Assembly: GCA_963969495.1 (NCBI GenBank)
Contig: OZ018326.1
Coordinates: forward strand, 155,186,306 to 155,250,305
Source: Ceratothoa steindachneri
Lineage: Eukaryota > Arthropoda > Malacostraca > Isopoda > Cymothoidae
Direction of reading: 5' to 3'
Length of the DNA: 64,000 nucleotides
The first letter of the stretch is position 1; every line of letters starts with the position of its first letter. Below the pieces are notes generated by a model. The model ran no database searches. It was not told the DNA's origin and worked only from the letters and a program-made list of their open reading frames with translations. A program made the position numbers and the translations under genes. Below are positions 10,993 through 22,799 of the stretch, piece after piece.

Positions 10993-13214
10993 AGCGCTGT
11001 CGCCTTCGAGGACTTATTGGGGGAGGTTGGGCTCGCCATGCTATTCTTTTCCTCCCTCCGCCTCGAAACCTTAGGCGGGCGTTGCGGCTTCGGAGGCGGG
11101 GGGCCCTCTTTTCGAGGAACCACCGTCTCCGAGCCACTCGCTCCACCTCGGGGCGTGGGCGAAGTGGCCGAAGCTCCTTGGTTGCTGTCCTCCTTTCGGG
11201 GAAAAGCTTTAGGAACCCCGGAAGATGGCCTAGCGACCATCTTCAGAGGTGTTGCTTCCTGTGAGTCTAACGACTCGGTGGAGGCGCGTGGCCGTTTCGC
11301 TTTACGGGAAACGGTCACGCTGGGGGAAGAGGGGGGAGCCCTGGTTTTAGCCGGGGCAGGGTATGAACCCTTTTTGCCGCCAGCTTTACCAGGGGAGCGC
11401 CCAGGTTGGGTAGAGCCCGCAGAAGGGCTCCGAATGGGCGCGGAAACAACCGTGCTCGTTGGCCTGGATAGACCAGGAGCAGAGGGTGCCTTTCTAACTA
11501 TTGAGGCATATGACGCCCCAGGCAGAGCCGGGCGCGCCAGGACCAAGTCCTTTGCCTCGCGGAATGAGAGTCGATCCTGAGCCTGAACGGCCAGGATTTC
11601 TTTCTCAAGGAGATATGCACCACATTGCTTCGAAGAAGCAGGGTGCGGCTCTCCGCAATTGACACACTTGGCCACACACGATTTGGACTTATCGTGTGCG
11701 ACCTTGGAGCAATTTACACATACTTCGGGTGACCCCGACTTTGCACGTCTACATGAGCGATTCGTATGGCCGAAGCGGTGACAGTAATAGCACCGCCGCG
11801 GCAGTGGCACGAATGCCTTCACGCGGTAACGGTACCAACCGGCACGCACCGACTCAGGGAGCTTGTCACAGTCGAACGTGACGAAGAGTGTAGGGGTGGG
11901 TCTCGAAGCCCCTCCCTGTTTTCTCATCACACGTTCGACCTTGACCGCCCCATGGTCGGCCAGCTCTAGGGTGATGTCCTCAATGGAGTAGTCAACGAGT
12001 TCCCTCGCATAAACTACTCCTTTCACTAAGTTCATGGTAGAGTGCGGCGTCACACTCACCGGGGTGCCATGAAGTGTCCGAAGAGCACTTATCTTAGCCG
12101 CCTCGGCGGGATTCGCCAGAAGGCTCCCGTCCGAGAAACGGGTTACCTTCGGCTCTCTACCAATTGCACTAGCTAATCCTCTCCTCTGATGGATCATGTT
12201 GCCCTTGGACAACATGCTGCCATCAGTGGAGCGAATAACGAGGAAGCGTTTGAAGCCAGCGGGCTCGAAAACGCCAGGTAACCTCTGAATGAGGGGCCCC
12301 GATGTCATCGAGGCTCCGCCCTGTGCACTTTTGGTCTTTGTCATCATCAGGAGCTCCGTACCAGGGGAAGCAGAGGGCCCGGATGGGCCGATCTTGGCTT
12401 GGTCGCTTGCCAAAGTGGCAGCAGACCCATCCGTCCCCGTAGCCCCCGCGGATTGAGAGGAACCCCGAGTCTTCTTCGTCTTTTTGGTCTTTTTCGTCCT
12501 TTTCTTTTTTGGAGAGGAGGGCGGGGAATGAACCCGCTTCTCACCCCCGCCGGTAGAAGCCCCCAGGCCAGATGGACCGGCCTCAGCCAGGTCCTTCTCC
12601 GAAACGGAGAAGGTCCTGGTGGTCGCAGGGGCATCATCCGGAGGAGATCCCTCCCCTCCTTGTACTGCCTGAGAATCCACAACCGTTTGATGAGGACCTT
12701 GCATAGGGGCGGATTCGGGTTCGGTGCTTGGCGCCGAGCCCGGATTCCCCCCCATGGAAGGCCCTACCTTCTGAGGCTGGTTTTCCTCAAGGACCATGTC
12801 TATCACAGGAGGGGCCTCCAGTTGGCCATCCCCTCCCAGGACATCGCAGGTCCCCTTGGCAGCGTCATAAGTCTTTAGTGGGGAGGCACAGGCCTTGACC
12901 CCGGCAAGGTTTAATATTTTTGCCAGCAGGTCTTTTGAGGGAAGCGACCGAAGGGGCCTGGCTTCCCTCTCCCCCCTAAGGGGGTTTGCCCTACCGAGCC
13001 GCTTGTACGAGGGGCGGTCGGCAATGGGCTGCCTGCTGGCTTTCTTGGCAGTCCCCTTAGAAAGCAAAGGAGGGACTGCCGCTGGAGATAGGGAGGTGCC
13101 CGAAAGCACCTCCAGAGAAGGGGGTGAGGGGGAGTCCCCTACACCCGTAGGCGTAGGAGAGGAGTAAGCCTCCTCTCCGGTTAAAGAGGTATGGAGGGTC
13201 CCCTGTGAAAGCAA
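10890..13214 (-). CDS. LINE ORF1 gag-like protein with three CCHC zinc knuckles
   Basis: This open frame of 774 codons has a low-complexity Pro/Ser/Lys N-terminal third with a KKKRTKKTKKTKKTR basic run near residues 237-250. A folded middle follows at about 310-470. Three zinc knuckles follow at 475-531 (CYYC-x4-H-x4-C, CVNC...H...C, CVNCGEPH...C), then a disordered Pro/Arg-rich tail. Such proteins bind the element's RNA and form the retrotransposition particle. Its end overlaps the start of ORF2 by about 100 bases in another frame. The first codon of the open stretch is TTG and no clear ATG is near, because a 147-bp tandem duplication has disturbed the 5' end. The real start is therefore unknown. 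Confidence 0.85.
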   Translation of the reverse strand: MLSQGTLHTSLTGEEAYSSPTPTGVGDSPSPPSLEVLSGTSLSPAAVPPLLSKGTAKKASRQPIADRPSYKRLGRANPLRGEREARPLRSLPSKDLLAKILNLAGVKACASPLKTYDAAKGTCDVLGGDGQLEAPPVIDMVLEENQPQKVGPSMGGNPGSAPSTEPESAPMQGPHQTVVDSQAVQGGEGSPPDDAPATTRTFSVSEKDLAEAGPSGLGASTGGGEKRVHSPPSSPKKKRTKKTKKTKKTRGSSQSAGATGTDGSAATLASDQAKIGPSGPSASPGTELLMMTKTKSAQGGASMTSGPLIQRLPGVFEPAGFKRFLVIRSTDGSMLSKGNMIHQRRGLASAIGREPKVTRFSDGSLLANPAEAAKISALRTLHGTPVSVTPHSTMNLVKGVVYARELVDYSIEDITLELADHGAVKVERVMRKQGGASRPTPTLFVTFDCDKLPESVRAGWYRYRVKAFVPLPRRCYYCHRFGHTNRSCRRAKSGSPEVCVNCSKVAHDKSKSCVAKCVNCGEPHPASSKQCGAYLLEKEILAVQAQDRLSFREAKDLVLARPALPGASYASIVRKAPSAPGLSRPTSTVVSAPIRSPSAGSTQPGRSPGKAGGKKGSYPAPAKTRAPPSSPSVTVSRKAKRPRASTESLDSQEATPLKMVARPSSGVPKAFPRKEDSNQGASATSPTPRGGASGSETVVPRKEGPPPPKPQRPPKVSRRREEKNSMASPTSPNKSSKATALCPANSARGSAPGKRTAIPVRVFNSRRAPASPPS

Positions 13215-13352
13215 AGGAGGACTGCCACTGGAGATAGGGAGGTGCCCGAAAGCACCTCCAGAGAAGGGGGTGAGGGGGAGTCCCCTACACCCGTAGGCGT
13301 AGGAGAGGAGTAAGCCTCCTCTCCGGTTAAAGAGGTATGGAGGGTCCCCGAA
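13061..13352. repeat. 147-bp tandem duplication at the 5' end of LINE ORF1
   Basis: The block aaagcaaaggagg(g)actgcc...ggtatggagggtcccc occurs at 13061-13207 and again at 13208-13352. The second copy lacks one G in its first run and has actg for gctg. It spans the N-terminal codons of ORF1, so reading through it changes frame. Confidence 0.9.
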
Positions 13353-13625
13353 CCGGAGCTGAGGGGTTAGGGAACGTTGTCCCCTTTCCCCTCAGCCCCC
13401 ATCCAGGGTGGTTGGCTTGAGAAGAAGGTCAGCATTCTACCCTGTGAAATTAGAGGCTGACCAGAGAAAGTTGTGGGAGAGGTTGTATGAAAAGCGACGA
13501 GGTAGGGGAGAAATCGGGCTATCTGAAGGAATGAAGAGAGGCTAAGCTGGGGCCGGACGGAGCGCTGGATCCTGTCAGCACGGCGGCCAGGATGGCAAAT
13601 CGCCGCGCCCCTTACGGGGAAAAAA

Positions 13626-14210
13626 TGTCAAGTGATAACAAACCTAAAGTGGGGGTTCAAGAAGCGATAAATGATAATATGGAGGTAGGATGGAGGAGAG
13701 CATGCCAAGGATTTGAGTGGGAAAAATCAGAATAGAAAAGCTGGAAGGGTCAGATAGAAGACTGGTTGAATGTTTTTTGTGGAGAGGTAAAATATACAGG
13801 TTTGGAAATAAGGATGAGTTTGTCAGGGAAGGCTTTGGATGTTAAAGAGGACTTAGATAGAACAGAGCTAAAGAGTTCTAGGGATAACAATGTAATAATG
13901 AAGAAATTAGATGGTATTCTTACAGGATGGATTAAAAGAAAACTATGGAAAAATGAAAGGCTATTTTAGGATTGAAAGAAAAAAAGGAGAGATGATGAGT
14001 GACTTCTTGGTCATATATGAAAAAGTTAGATTCATAGTGTAAAAAGGCACTGGGAAGAAGTATGCTGGAGGGAGAAGCTAAAGGATTTCATGTGCTGGAG
14101 CAAGCAAATATATTTGAAAGTCAGAAACAGATGGTGTTGGCAGCCTGTGGGACTAATAAATTAGACTATGAAATGGTAAAACAAATTTTGAAAAGAGTAT
14201 ATAAGAATCT
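13626..14210 (+). pseudogene. Copia-like gag remnant
   Basis: After the LINE insertion the plus-strand frame restarts at 13626 with MSSDNKPKVGVQEAINDNM. Further on come a segment like YFRIERKKGEMMSDFLV and, after a frame change, LEGEAKGFHVLEQANIFES followed by QKQMVLAACG and KLDYEMVKQILKRVY. This pattern (a small helical domain with LL-x-x-A-x-L-x-x-x-Q/K and a following ILKR-x-Y/F helix) is that of Ty1/copia-type gag proteins. Stops and frame changes show it is dead. Homology is inferred by eye. Confidence 0.5.
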
Positions 14211-14931
14211 TGCATAAAACTTGCATGCATAGTCGAGCTTCAAACAAACAAAATATCAATAAAAAGGTAAGGCAGCGGCCCTATCAGCGCTCCAGGTGCT
14301 GAACATCATGGAATGAAGAATATCCATGGCGCGGGTACAAAAGACCCTAAGGCTGCATATATGAGCCTCCCAGTTGAAGCGTTTGTCAAATACAAGACCA
14401 AGGAAACGGTGCGAGTCCACCCCTTCCAGGTACACCCCATTGCAAAATAAGTCTGGGTATAGGTTGAGCCGTGGATGGCGACAAAAGTGCACCACCTTAG
14501 TCCTGGCCGAGGAAAACCCAAAACATATGTGTGTCAGCATAGCAAGAGACATGGTTCAATGACATTTGGAGTCAATGCTCCAGAGTTGGCATCTGTCCTG
14601 CGCGAAAAGAGATTGAAAGGTCATCCACATAGGGCGTATCGAGAATATTTTGTGGCAGCACCGAGGTGATGCCATTGATGCTCAGGGCTAAGAGTGCAAC
14701 ACTGAGGACACTTCCTTGTACCCTCTTCCTGCTCCATTGGGATGGATAGGGCCCCACCCCATATGCGGAATCAACGATCTCACAAAAATCCAGGTATAAA
14801 GATTGGGAGGTGTCCCCTTACCCCTATCTCGGTAGTCTCCATGATACTGTATCACCATGTGGTATCATATGCCTTCTCCAGGTCAAAAAAATAATATACT
14901 ATTTACCTATTTCTCCATCAACTTTTGACTT
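14211..14931 (-). mobile_element. Displaced reverse-transcriptase segment of the second LINE copy
   Basis: This block corresponds to about 8466-9345 of the full-length LINE, with an internal gap near 14890 where about 140 bases are missing. Minus-strand frames read SARTKVVHFCRHPRL and PYVDDLSISFRAGQMPTLEH. The catalytic box is therefore the canonical Y-V-D-D, unlike the Y-V-E-D of the longer copy. It directly abuts the 3' UTR of the second copy and lacks any tail of its own. Confidence 0.8.
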
Positions 14932-17900
14932 GGGCATAAGGCGCAATACTCACTACAGACAACAACTCGGATATATTAAAAAAACAAATAAAGATAAAAT
15001 GATCATAGGCTAAAAAGAAGGAAGCGCACCACAGCATCAAGGGTAGGGGAGGCCCGCCTCCCCTCAGCGCAGGAGCATGTGACCCACAATAAACAGTCAA
15101 ATAAAGTGGAGGAAGCCAGCCTCCTCAAAAAAGTCGTATAGTTGCAAGTTGGTGCGCACAAACCAGTCCCAAGTACAAGCAGTAGTGACCCAGCTTGTCC
15201 CAATACCAGGACAGGTGACTTGCACAAAGATCACCCAGACTGGGACATTCAATAAGAATGTGCCAACCAGTCTGGGGGACAATGCAGTCATCACAGTAAG
15301 GCACAGGCGAGTGCTCCATCAAATGGCAGTGCATCCAATTCTGAGATGACAGAAAGCAACCTGAAGACCTTGCAGTATTGGGAGGTAGGTCCATGGGAAC
15401 AGTCGCAGCGCAATGGCACGTAACTTTAAGTTCTCCTCAATCATCTCCCATCTTCTTTGCCAAGTAGCCCAGAGGGCAGCCTGTATTCTTGCCATGTAAT
15501 CAGTGTGAAGAGTAGCGAAACGCTGGTCTGGTCACCCAGTCCTCGCGGACACTTTGGCGCCCTCATCGGCGTGCTAATTCCCGTAATTCCTACATGTCCA
15601 GGAGCCCAGCAGAAGATAATCTTGACATCCACCTGGCTCGCAAAAACTGTGGCATCACAGATATCACAAACCAGAGGATGCGGAGATTCCAATGCCCCGA
15701 GAGCACTCAGGGTCCTTTGTGAGTCACTATAAATCACAATCTGGTCTCCAAACCGGGCATGATGCGTAATCTCTTGTACCTACCGAGCAGTGCATTGCAA
15801 GCAGCTTGGCCGTGAAGACAGATGGAGTTGCCTGGCAGAGCCACGCTGTCCCATTCTCCTAGAGAATGGCAGGGTGGGATCCTGGGAGAACTTGCTCCGA
15901 ATCCTTTTAACTCGCTTCCACACCTCTGCTAGAGGGGTCTTCCTGTTAAGTGAAGGCACATAGTATGCCCACCAACAAGAGCAGCAGCATGCTTCATAAT
16001 ATACCGGAACCTAGCCCTAGCTTGATGAAATGCACTGACAGTGAAGTCATTCAGGCAGCGCTTTTAGCGTATATAACCATAACTCTTCTGTTTGAGGGCC
16101 ATCTCTCACTCATTGCTGTGGGCAATGAGATTGCTGGAAAAGAACTCAACAGTCTCATCTGCCAGCCTAAACTCCTCAGCTAAGAGAGAGATATCTGTCA
16201 TTTCCTGAAATGCAGATCACTGCACCCATGCTAAGCACCACCCGGGCGGACTCTCGGGCAGCAGCAGCCCATAAAACTATATTTGAATGGGAAAGTGATC
16301 ACTACCATGGAGGTCAATGACCACTACCCACCCAAAATCAGCCTGTGCATCTGAAGAGCACAGATAGATCGAGGCAGGAAAATGAAGCGGTTCTCGGGCA
16401 GTGACATCATGCCAGGTATAAATTGTGGACCCTCATCCCATGTTGGTGGATCGCAAAACCGTTATACCCCAGGAGGGTGGGCAGGGGGCATGCGCCCAGC
16501 ATGATCTCCTGCAGAAACATAGCTAAGGAAAAACAGGACAAGACAAGACGAGCCTCCACAGCTCCTCCCAGTTGGACTGGAGTCTGCAGCAATTCTATTG
16601 AAGGGATATACCCTCCAGGCCTAGCTCTGAGATGCAGGGGCCCTCTTTAAAGAGAAGACCCTCATAGGAATGGCCATACACTTGCCATAGGCGGAAGTCC
16701 GGGCTCTGTTGGCCGGACAATGCGCTGAAGGCATTGTCACCATCAAGGACTTATCAGGGGTGGTTGGGCTCCCCATGCGAGTCTTTTCCTCTCTCCGCAT
16801 CGAAACCTAATGCAGGTGGGGCAGCTTGAGAGGCAGGGGTCCCTCTTTTGGAGGAACCACCTGCTCCAAGCCACCCAGCCTACCAATAGGCATGGGCGAA
16901 GGAGCCGAAGCTCCTTTAGCACTGTCCTTTCGGGGGGGAGCAGCTTTTGGAACCTCACAAGATGGCCTCACGACCAATTTCAGGGGTGTTACCTCCTGAG
17001 TTTGACTGGGTGGAGGTGCGTAGCCATTTCACCCTACAGGAAACAATCCACTGGGGAAAGGAGGGGAAACCCTGGTTTTATCCGGGGCTGGGTGTGAGCC
17101 CTTTACGCTGCCAGCTCTACCAGGGAAGCGACCAGGGTGGGTAGAACCCACAGAATGGTACCAAATGGGTGTGGAAATGACTGTGCATATAGGCCTGGAG
17201 GGGCCATGAGCAGAGAGTGTTTTTCTTAATATTGAGGCATAAGACTGCCCCGCCAACAAGTCCTTAGCCTCGTGAAATGAGACAATCATGGGCCTGAATA
17301 TCCAGGATTTCATTCTCAAGGAGATAAGCTTTGAAAAAGTGGGGTGCAGCTCCATGCAATTGACACACTGGGCCACACACGATTTGGACTTATCGTGTGC
17401 AGCCTTGGAGCAACTTACACAGACTTCGGGTAACCCCTGACTTTACGTGTCTACACAAGCGATTAGTGATGGCAAAAGTGGTGACAGTAGTAGCACCTCC
17501 ATGGATGTGGCATGAATGCCTTCAAATGGTAGTGGTACCAACTGGCATGCACTGACTCAGGGAATGTAACAATGAGTGTAAGGGGTAGGTCTCCCTGTTT
17601 TCTCATCACACATTTGACCTTGACCACTCCATGGTCGGCTAGTTCTAAGGTGATGTCCTCTATGGAGTAGTCCATGAGTTCCCTCATGGTAGAGTGCAGC
17701 ATCACACTCACCGGCATGCCATCAAGTGTCTGAAGGGCACTAATCATGGCGGCCTTGGAGGGATTTGACGCATACGCCAGAAGCTTCCCATCTGAGATCG
17801 GGTCACCTTCAGCTCTCTACTAATCACACTAGCTAAAGCTCTCCTCTGATGGATCATGTTGCCCTTAGCCAATATGCTGCCATCAGTGGAGTAAATAATG

Positions 17901-19341
17901 AGTAAGCATTTGAAACAAGCGGGCTCAAAAACACCAGGTAACCTCTGAATGAGGGTCCCCGAAGTAATCGAGGCTCCACTCTGTGCAGTTTTGGTCTTAG
18001 TCTGGTACTCACGAGCAACGGAATACCAGAGCTAGATATGGCGATCTTGGCTTGGCCACATACTAAAACAGCAGTGGCCCTGTCCATCCCCATGGCTTTC
18101 ATTGAAGAGAGGAGCCCACCCCACCCCCCTACACGAGTCTTTTTCACCTTTTTTTTCTTTTCTTTTTTTTAGGAGAGGAGGGTGGGAAATGAACCCGCTT
18201 CTCCCCTCAGCAGCAAATAGGAGTCCCTAGGCCAGATGGAACAGCCTCAGCAAGATCCTTCTCTGAAATGGAGAAGGTCTTGGCTGTCACAGGAGCACCA
18301 GCCAATGCTTGGGGAACCAAGCCATCTGAGGAGGAGCTTGCATAGGGGCGGACATAGGTTCTGTGCTTGGCACCAGCCCAGGTTAGACCCCATGGAAAAT
18401 CCTACCATCTGGGGCTGGGTCACATGGGGTACAAAGTCCATCTCAGGGGTGGCCTCCATATGGCCATCCTCCCCCCCTTCCATTTGAGGTTCCTTTTTCA
18501 CCTAAGGTCACAAACCAGCATCGGTCAAGGAAAAGAGGGGGGGTATGTACAGTGATCCCCTGCAGACTCTTAGCTCATGAGTGCAGGATGTTAGGGGCAA
18601 GGACCAATAGGTCTTGCCATTCCTTGTCCCCCTGAAGGGGTTGGCCCTATCGAGGCGCTCTCAGTTTTGGGCCACCTGCATGCTTTATTGGCAGTCCATT
18701 TTGATAGAAAAGGAGGGACTGCTGCTGGAAAGATGGAGGCACCCAATTACCCATCCAGAGAAGGGGGTGAGGGGGAGTCCCCTACAGCAGAAGAAATTTG
18801 TAGGGTCCCCTGAGAGAATACGGGGAGGGGGGGTCCATTTTTTTTCAGTAGAGCTGCCCAAAGGCAGGAGAGGAGAGAATTTTGGTTTGATGACTCACCC
18901 TATTTTTTCACAGGATGCATACATTCATTACCCCATGCAGTAGACAACTCTGCCAGGGGTAAATACGGGCTGGCAGAACCAGCTGCCGCCATTTGATGCC
19001 ACTCTTCCTGCCTAGTAACCTGGCAGCCCATCAGCATGGCGGCTCCACCTTAGGCACAGCATAAAATTGATAGACAGCGAAAGTAGAAAGAAAGGGGATG
19101 TGAGGAAGGTGTGGGTGGGGATGAAGCAGGCTGTTACCCCCCCACCAACCGGAGCTCAGGGGTGAGGGAACATTGTCCCTCCCCCCCCTCAGCAGGATGG
19201 TTGGGTAAGGGAAAGCTGGGTTGTAAGGAAAGTGAGGAAGCAGGGTGTCAGAAAGGAGATGAGGCTAAGTTGGAGGCGGATGGGCTGCTGAGTCCTGTCA
19301 GCACAGCAGCTAGAAAAGAAAATCGTTGTGCCCCTTATGGG
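14932..19341 (-). mobile_element. Second copy of the RNase-H LINE, with the RT region missing
   Basis: From a 5' end at about 19341 (ccccttatgggg, equivalent to ccccttacgggg at 13620), collinear decayed pieces follow. These are ORF1 (minus-strand frames at 18501-17029 including DYSIEDITLELADHG), the endonuclease start near 16650-16400, the EN-RT linker (16250-15842), RNase H (15737-15441, YSDSQRTLSALGALESPHPL) and the 3' UTR (15110-14932). Between the linker and RNase H, at about 15840, roughly 1.8 kb containing the RT is absent. The missing part reappears at 14211-14931. Many stops are present. Confidence 0.85.
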
Positions 19342-20560
19342 GTCAAATAAAGTGCTTAATTTTGGAGAGTTCATTTAAATCAATTTGGTGGATGGTATTA
19401 CCAGTAAAACTGTAAAATAAGACATTTTTTTTAAGAACAAAGATAGTTGAAGCTGACCTTTCATGGCTAATAGGATAAGAAAGAATGAGCAATATGGATA
19501 TGAAAATTAATATCAGAAAAAGATGTGGAAGTTGGAGATTTTGCTAGAATGAAGGTTAATTTGAGAATAGATAGTAAAGGACATTTAAGAATTCCAGTAC
19601 AAGGAGAAATAAAAAGAACTGTTTTTAGAAGAATGGAAAAATAAAAGTGAGAAAGAAAAACAATAATGGGACATGGTAGTATGGAAAAGATTTGGGATTT
19701 AACAGAAGCAGCTAAATGGAGTGAGGGTATGGAAGAAAGAGAAAGACAGGAACTGAAAAGGGTATTGAAAGTTATGATAAAAAATTGTGAGACATGTAAA
19801 AGATATAAAAATATTTTGTGATATGTTATGGATGTTGTATGGATGATGAACATGTTCTTGTACCTGTGATGTCACCAGTTGGAAGATTCAGAATGATTGA
19901 TATGCATGATAGTTTCAGACACATTGGAAAGTTTAAGTTGCTGGACTGAATGAAGTAAAGCATTTCACCCATTTTTGTTGACTTTGTGAATGATGTTACA
20001 ATGTGTGAATGATATTGCTACTGTGTGTGAAACTTGTCAGAGGAAATAGATTCAGGATGTTAATGATTCATGCAAAAGAGCCATTTAAGATGGATGTAAC
20101 TGATTGCATCTCTTTGTTAAGAGAGTGATGGTACATTATAAAATTAAGTTTGCATATGTTGCCCAATTAAATGATGAGTGTGACTGTTGCATGTATAGTG
20201 GAGCATATGTTTTCCTTGATGTGTATGCAAAAGCCAAGCAAGTGCCTAAAGTTTGTGGGAGGACAATTTGAAAGAATATTGGGTGACAAAAGCTGACAAA
20301 ACAAAGGGTAAACAAAATCAGGGCTGAAAAAGATTGCTACAGCAATCTTCACCACCCCTGCATACCAAGGTCATGAAGGAACAAATGAAACCAAGTCTTG
20401 AAATGTCTGGATTTGAATCCCCAAGTGGGGTTACGCTTTCAGTGCTGCCAGGAAGAAATGCAAATTCTTTCTCTAGCTACAGTTTTAAATTCAAAGATCA
20501 GGTGGAATGACATGAGCCGGTTAGTATTATATAAAAAAAAAAATTGAATATAGTATCAAA
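19342..20560 (+). pseudogene. Copia-like pol remnant (protease/integrase region), heavily decayed
   Basis: This is plus-strand, AT-rich and unlike the GC-rich LINE before it. Short collinear patches resemble copia pol: KIVEADLSWLIG, then a GHGSMEKIWDL patch with a downstream CETCKRYK, the H-H-C-C zinc-binding region before integrase. Every patch is separated by stops or frame changes. It is taken as the continuation of the element whose gag lies at 13626-14210, because the second LINE copy sits exactly between them. Confidence is modest. Confidence 0.4.
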
Positions 20561-20699
20561 GCACACAATACTAATGTAATATGTTATGAGAATTTTATGC
20601 TAAACAACTGAAAATAATCCAAGATTACTTCCAGGGGTAGTACTCAAAGTTGAAATAATTAAAATATTTTAGAATATTGGTGATGGTAATGACATCATT

Positions 20700-21493
20700 A
20701 AGGGGTATGTAGCCATGTGCAGTCTGTTACAGAGGGGTAGGGAATAACTCTATCCTGTGTAATGGATGTGGTTTGTGGGTGCATAAAAGATGTAGTGGTA
20801 TCAGGGTTAGGCTGCAGAATGATGGAGAGTTTCAGTGCACTCGGGTAGAGGAGAGCAAGTGGAGGAGAGGAGACAGGAGAGGATTGTATTTGATGGTGTG
20901 TCACTTGAATGAGTAGAGTTCTGCTATCTGGAAGATATGATCAGTGCAGGCGGAGGTGCTGGGGCAAGTTCTGTGCCAAGGGTTAAAGTGGTTGGAAAAA
21001 GTTCCGAGAGCTGCTTCCTCTCTTGATGCTGAAGGTTTTTTTCCCTCTGAGCTAAGGGACGTCTGTACACTGCATGTGTATGAAGTGCAATGTTGTACAG
21101 CAGCGAAACTTGGGCTGTTAAGGAAAAGGACATCCAGAGGCTCAAGCATACTGAGATGAGAATGGTGAGATGGATGTGCAGTGCATCTCTGAATTTGAGG
21201 CTTGGAGGTGACTGAGTTGTGAACTGCGAATTAAGGGATAGAATGCATTGGTGTGGCACTGAGAAGAGGCAGATTGAGGTGGGTCGGTCATGTGGAAAGG
21301 ATGCAGGATAAAAATTGGGTGGAGGGTGTTAGGAGTTGGGAGGAGACATGGAATGAGGTCGTAAAGAGGGACCTCAGAGATATAAGTTTGAATAGAGAAA
21401 CAGCCAGAGATCGAGCAGCATGGAAAGCCACCATTAGGTAAATAAGGCTAACACATGCAAGCATGTATGGAGCCTTCAAAGATGATGATGATA
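20700..21493 (+). pseudogene. LINE ORF2 C-terminal fragment with a PHD-like cysteine cluster
   Basis: Across several frames the order is an N-S-I-L-C-x-x-C-x-x-W-V-H-K-R-C-S-G cluster (20740-20800), a patch like LCQGLKWLEK, then LRDRMHW and RRGRLRWVGHVERMQDKNW (21253-21310), ending near WKATIR. The last part is the RLRWxGHV signature of non-LTR polymerase C-termini. It ends in a GATGATGATGATAAT tail at about 21480-21500, the probable 3' end of the insertion. The GAT-rich tail lies about 130 bases from the end of FDX2, so the two genes converge. Confidence 0.65.
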
Positions 21494-21633
21494 ATGATAA
21501 GATGAAATTTGATCATGCAAAAGAATGATCAAACTCTGTATGTTGAAATAAAAGGCTTTAATATAAAATAAATGATGTATTTACTATATTTAATTCCATT
21601 CAAATTTTTTTATACAATGAATCAGGTACTTAA

Positions 21634-22266
<633 letters not shown>

Positions 22267-22623
22267 TTATATACAGAATTTATAAATCTGAAAATTAAAA
22301 AAACAAAGAGCATTACTAAATATTTTCTTACAAGTGCAGTTAAATCAAAGTTTGAATTTCCACCATCAACTGCTTTTCCACAAGGGAGCGTTGGTATGCA
22401 TCAACATCATGACTAGATGGGGTCGGTGATAACCCCGACCAATTCCAGCTATTGCATTCACAGGAAAAAAATTTGTGGGGGGTATGTGGCTTTTAAAACA
22501 ATGATAGAAAACAGTATGGATATAAAAAGGCATTACTAAACACTTTCTTACAAGTTCAGTTAAGCTAAGATTCAAATTCCACTTCTAGAATCAAAATATT
22601 ATCCAAAGAAATATAAGGAATAA

Positions 22624-22753
22624 ATAGCATCCATGATTTCCATTTTCAGACAGCCAGAGTATAATCATTGAGAAATATTTTTATTATAAATCACAATTTT
22701 TTTTCTTAATGCTTATACTCTGGCTGTCTGAAAATGGAAATCATGGATGCTAT
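22624..22753. repeat. Perfect 40-bp inverted repeat with 50-bp loop
   Basis: Arms 22624-22663 (atagcatccatgatttccat...) and 22714-22753 are exact reverse complements over 40 bases. The AT-rich loop is 22664-22713. It lies about 390 bases upstream of the FDX2 start codon. No target duplication was found at the arm edges. Confidence 0.95.
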
Positions 22754-22799
22754 TTTGTTTAGGAAACTTTTAAAAGCTTTTTTCATGGCAGCATCATTG

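Larger units (their letters stand above)
6931..13620 (-). mobile_element. Full-length LINE (I/Nimb-like, gag + EN + RT + RNase H)
   Basis: The element reads right to left: a GC-rich 5' end at 13620 (CCCCGTAAGGGGCG...), 5' UTR, ORF1 with three CCHC knuckles, ORF2 with endonuclease, reverse transcriptase and RNase H, a 3' UTR and a poly-A tail (poly-T at 6931-6952). It is flanked by a 12-bp target duplication AAAAATGTCAAG at 6919-6930 and 13621-13632. Its GC content is much higher than its surroundings. ORF order plus an RNase H domain points to the I group of non-LTR elements. Three frameshifts in ORF2 and a catalytic substitution make this copy inactive. Family-level assignment within the I group is a guess. 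Confidence 0.9.

Noticed and set aside
10924..11580. Plus-strand open frame of 218 codons
   Set aside because: It is the antisense shadow of the GC-rich LINE ORF1, which has zinc knuckles and a longer frame on the other strand.
19467..19853. Minus-strand hydrophobic frame of 128 codons
   Set aside because: Antisense to an AT-rich retroelement remnant; no family motif.
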